Assembly (NCBI GenBank): GCA_017624645.1
Contig: JAGAMQ010000149.1
Coordinates: 1 to 8,343 of the forward strand
Length of the DNA stretch: 8,343 nt
Source: Oscillospiraceae bacterium
GTDB taxonomy: Bacteria > Bacillota > Clostridia > Oscillospirales > Oscillospiraceae
Reading direction: 5' to 3'
The number at the start of each line of letters is the position of its first letter. Position 1 is the first letter of the stretch. The translations under genes were made by a program, and so were the position numbers. Positions 7,100 to 8,343 of this stretch are shown here, one piece after another. A model generated the notes under the pieces. That model was not told the DNA's origin, did not search any database, and was given only the letters and a program-made list of their open reading frames with translations.

Positions 7100-7130
7100 A
7101 CTAACGATTTTCTATCAAAAAACCAACGAT
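7100..7130 (-). promoter_or_regulatory. Direct-repeat pair resembling a LytTR-family binding site
   Basis: On the minus strand ATCGTTGGT (7130-7122) and ATCGTTAGT (7108-7100) are in direct orientation, identical at 8 of 9 bases and separated by 13 bases, a 22-bp period or two helical turns. LytTR-type response regulators (AgrA, ComE, VirR family) bind paired ~9-bp direct repeats of the form [TA][AC][CA]GTTN[AG][TC] spaced by 12-13 bp. Both copies fit that pattern except at position 2. The pair sits about 99 bases upstream of the giant gene's ATG and 13 bases upstream of a weak -35-like hexamer, where an activator would be expected. Regulator identity is inferred. Confidence 0.4.
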
Positions 7131-7141
7131 TTCGTCCTGTC

Positions 7142-7175
7142 TCAAATTTTGTTAATTTTACACATTTTTGTGCTT
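7142..7175 (-). other. Mini-ORF with strong ribosome site (possible leader peptide)
   Basis: On the minus strand AAAAGGAGAAG is followed at normal distance by ATG (7165-7163) and codons for MCKINKI, then TGA (7144-7142). The ribosome site is as strong as that of the giant gene, but the frame is only seven codons. It lies just upstream of the direct-repeat pair. It could be a leader peptide, a remnant of a lost gene, or coincidence in AT-rich DNA. No attenuator structure is clearly linked to it. Confidence 0.2.
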
Positions 7176-7183
7176 CTCCTTTT

Positions 7184-7195
7184 GTAGATATCTAC
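7184..7195. promoter_or_regulatory. 12-bp perfect palindrome
   Basis: GTAGATATCTAC is a perfect 12-base palindrome a few bases upstream of the mini-ORF ribosome site on the minus strand. It may be an operator half of a larger site or a chance palindrome in AT-rich DNA. Confidence 0.2.
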
Positions 7196-7236
7196 TATTA
7201 TTTTACCGCCTACTTTCTGTATGTATTTGCCTCAAA

Positions 7237-7251
7237 AGGATAATTTATCCT
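7237..7251. promoter_or_regulatory. Perfect 7-bp inverted repeat, operator-like
   Basis: AGGATAA, one central T, then TTATCCT forms a perfect palindrome in the spacer downstream of the terminator. Its size and symmetry suit a dimeric repressor operator, but no known operator consensus is recognised and no regulator gene is in the window. Confidence 0.3.
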
Positions 7252-7276
7252 ATACTACAATAATTATGCAGCCCCA

Positions 7277-7312
7277 TAAAAAAAAGAAACGGCATATGCC
7301 GTTCCTTTTTTG
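7277..7312 (-). terminator. Intrinsic terminator after the M20 gene
   Basis: Read on the minus strand, 12 bases after the amidohydrolase stop codon lies a hairpin with stem AACGGC, loop ATAT and stem GCCGTT (7303-7288), followed by a T-rich tract (TTTCTTTTTTTT). A-rich bases precede the stem, so A-T pairing can extend it past a single mismatch. The plus strand also has a T6 run two bases after the stem, so the element could act in both directions, although no plus-strand gene needs it. It separates the amidohydrolase transcript from the giant surface-protein gene. Confidence 0.88.
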
Positions 7313-7322
7313 GGAGAATCTG

Positions 7323-8343
7323 TTATTTTGAAGTTTTGGGCGGCTGCACATCCTCGGGGATGGGACATACGTAGCCGCCTTCAGGCATGGTGTCCATATG
7401 CTCCTGCTTCGCCTTTTCCAGTTTTTCCGGATCACAAAGCAGGTCAATGGCAGCACCTGCCAGGACCTTACCGGCAAAGAGCATGCACTTATGTACCCAC
7501 TCACTCTTTCCCTGTGCCACTGCCTCCCATGTATGGGCGCTGGTACCCCGGAACCACGTGGCAACGGCAAGCTCGCCAGTGGGGCACAGATAACTCACAT
7601 CTCCCAAGTCACCGGATGCAGACATCACCGTCACCTCCCGGACCAAGGGAGACACCTTATGAACCACAGGCGGCTGTCCCTCCTGCAGGGGTTTCAGCCC
7701 TTCAATACCGTTTCGGATAGTGAGCATCCCATCGATATCCTCCTGGGTCAGCTCCGGCAGGGGCACCGCCTCCAGGTTTGCCTGCAGCACATCGTTGATG
7801 TTCTGATTCACCCGCTGGTCGGAGCAGGCCTTGCAGAATTCTATCTCCACCTTGGTATCGGTCATCAGAGCAGCACCCCGGGCGATGTTGTTCACCCGCT
7901 CATAAACCTCCGACACCTGGCTGACCTTGGGGGCGCGGATCAGATAGCTCACTGTTGCCTTGGGCTGGACCACACCGGGAGAAATGCCGCCGGCATCGGT
8001 AATGGCATAGTGGATCCGGGTAGAGGGCAGCACATGCTCCCGGAGGAACTGCACACCAATATTCATCAGCTCCACTGCGTCCAAAGCGCTTCTGCCCCGA
8101 TGGGGGGCAGCAGCCGCATGAGCACTGATACCGGTGAAGTGGTAGTCCACCGCGAAATTAGCAAGAGTGGAATCGTGATTGACCCGGAACGCTCCGCCGG
8201 GATGCCAGTAAAAGGCACAGTCCAGCCCCTCAAACACACCGTCCCGGGCCATAAAGGTCTTACCGGAGCCGCCTTCCTCTGCGGGACAGCCATAATAGAT
8301 CACCGTACCGCTTTTGCCGGTCTCCTGCAGATACTTTGCCACC
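7323..8343 (-). CDS. M20-family amidohydrolase, AbgB-like (N-terminus outside window)
   Basis: The frame is open at the right edge and ends in TAA at 7325-7323, leaving 339 visible codons of a family usually near 480 residues, so about 130-140 N-terminal residues are missing. Counting from the first visible codon, residues 20-25 are PAEEGG, the M20 Glu-Glu pair (general base and metal ligand). WHPGG (46-50), the lid-domain histidine in SAHAA (73-77), SGDLGDVS (243-250) and the late GTSAHTWE histidine (270) match conserved AbgB positions. Family members are cytoplasmic metal-dependent hydrolases of N-acyl amino acids. E. coli AbgB with AbgA cleaves p-aminobenzoyl-glutamate. The substrate here cannot be read from sequence, and a related amidohydrolase of other specificity is possible. 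No AbgA or AbgT partner is in view. The GTG at 8342 is an internal valine codon, not a start. The gene is followed directly by a terminator. Confidence 0.9.
   Translation of the reverse strand, partial: VAKYLQETGKSGTVIYYGCPAEEGGSGKTFMARDGVFEGLDCAFYWHPGGAFRVNHDSTLANFAVDYHFTGISAHAAAAPHRGRSALDAVELMNIGVQFLREHVLPSTRIHYAITDAGGISPGVVQPKATVSYLIRAPKVSQVSEVYERVNNIARGAALMTDTKVEIEFCKACSDQRVNQNINDVLQANLEAVPLPELTQEDIDGMLTIRNGIEGLKPLQEGQPPVVHKVSPLVREVTVMSASGDLGDVSYLCPTGELAVATWFRGTSAHTWEAVAQGKSEWVHKCMLFAGKVLAGAAIDLLCDPEKLEKAKQEHMDTMPEGGYVCPIPEDVQPPKTSK

Larger units (their letters stand above)
7002..7322. other. AT-rich intergenic regulatory region
   Basis: This 321-base spacer between two co-directional genes has no substantial coding frame of its own. 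From the amidohydrolase towards the giant gene it contains the terminator, a 15-base palindrome (7237-7251), a 12-base palindrome (7184-7195), a mini-ORF with strong ribosome site (7142-7175), a direct-repeat pair (7100-7130), candidate promoter hexamers (7058-7086), a GC-rich hairpin (7029-7044) and the ribosome site. Its A+T content is clearly higher than that of the flanking genes. It probably carries the promoter and control sites of the giant gene. Confidence 0.7.

Noticed and set aside
7310..7720. Plus-strand frames opposite the M20 gene
   Set aside because: They overlap a well-conserved amidohydrolase on the other strand and have proline-rich nonsense composition.
8340..8342. GTG as start codon of the amidohydrolase
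   Set aside because: The family needs more than 100 further N-terminal residues, and the frame stays open to the window edge, so this is an internal valine.

Overview
The window looks like part of a Firmicutes genome, probably a gut-type Clostridia (Oscillospiraceae/Ruminococcaceae-like). This is inferred from the strong AAGGAG-type ribosome site, GC-leaning codon choice in genes beside AT-rich spacers, the style of the large repeat-built surface protein and the AbgB-like M20 amidohydrolase. No marker fixes the species. Both real genes lie on the minus strand.

Right edge (7323-8343, minus): the last 339 codons of an M20-family amidohydrolase of the AbgB (p-aminobenzoyl-glutamate hydrolase subunit B) type. 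Its start is outside the window. An intrinsic terminator (hairpin plus T-tract on the minus strand) follows 12 bases after its stop, so the next gene is probably transcribed separately.

Intergenic 7002-7322 (321 bases, AT-rich): this holds the terminator, two short perfect palindromes, a 7-codon mini-ORF with a strong Shine-Dalgarno sequence, a pair of 9-bp direct repeats with 22-bp period that resemble a LytTR-family binding site, a weak candidate promoter, a GC-rich leader hairpin and the ribosome site of the next gene.

Positions 1-7001 (minus) are one continuous reading frame of at least 2,333 codons, starting at 7001 and still open at the left edge. It encodes a giant modular secreted or membrane-anchored protein. 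In order it has a hydrophobic signal/anchor segment, five tandem ~165-residue repeats that I do not recognise, a CPHC motif, a right-handed beta-helix region, then ~300-335-residue modules that each open with C-[IL]-N-G-H-x2-H and contain an L-R-I-D-L-N-G-H beta-helix motif. One bacterial Ig-like domain sits between the second and third module. The window ends just after a fourth module opens. The complementary strand of this gene is also almost entirely open, in exact codon register, because the gene hardly uses TTA, CTA or TCA. Those long plus-strand frames are shadows, not genes.

The two genes show no evident functional link. The points most worth following are the undescribed N-terminal repeat family, the recurring Cys-His-His-Cys module header, the near-identical DNA tract shared by two modules, and the possible LytTR control of the surface-protein gene.
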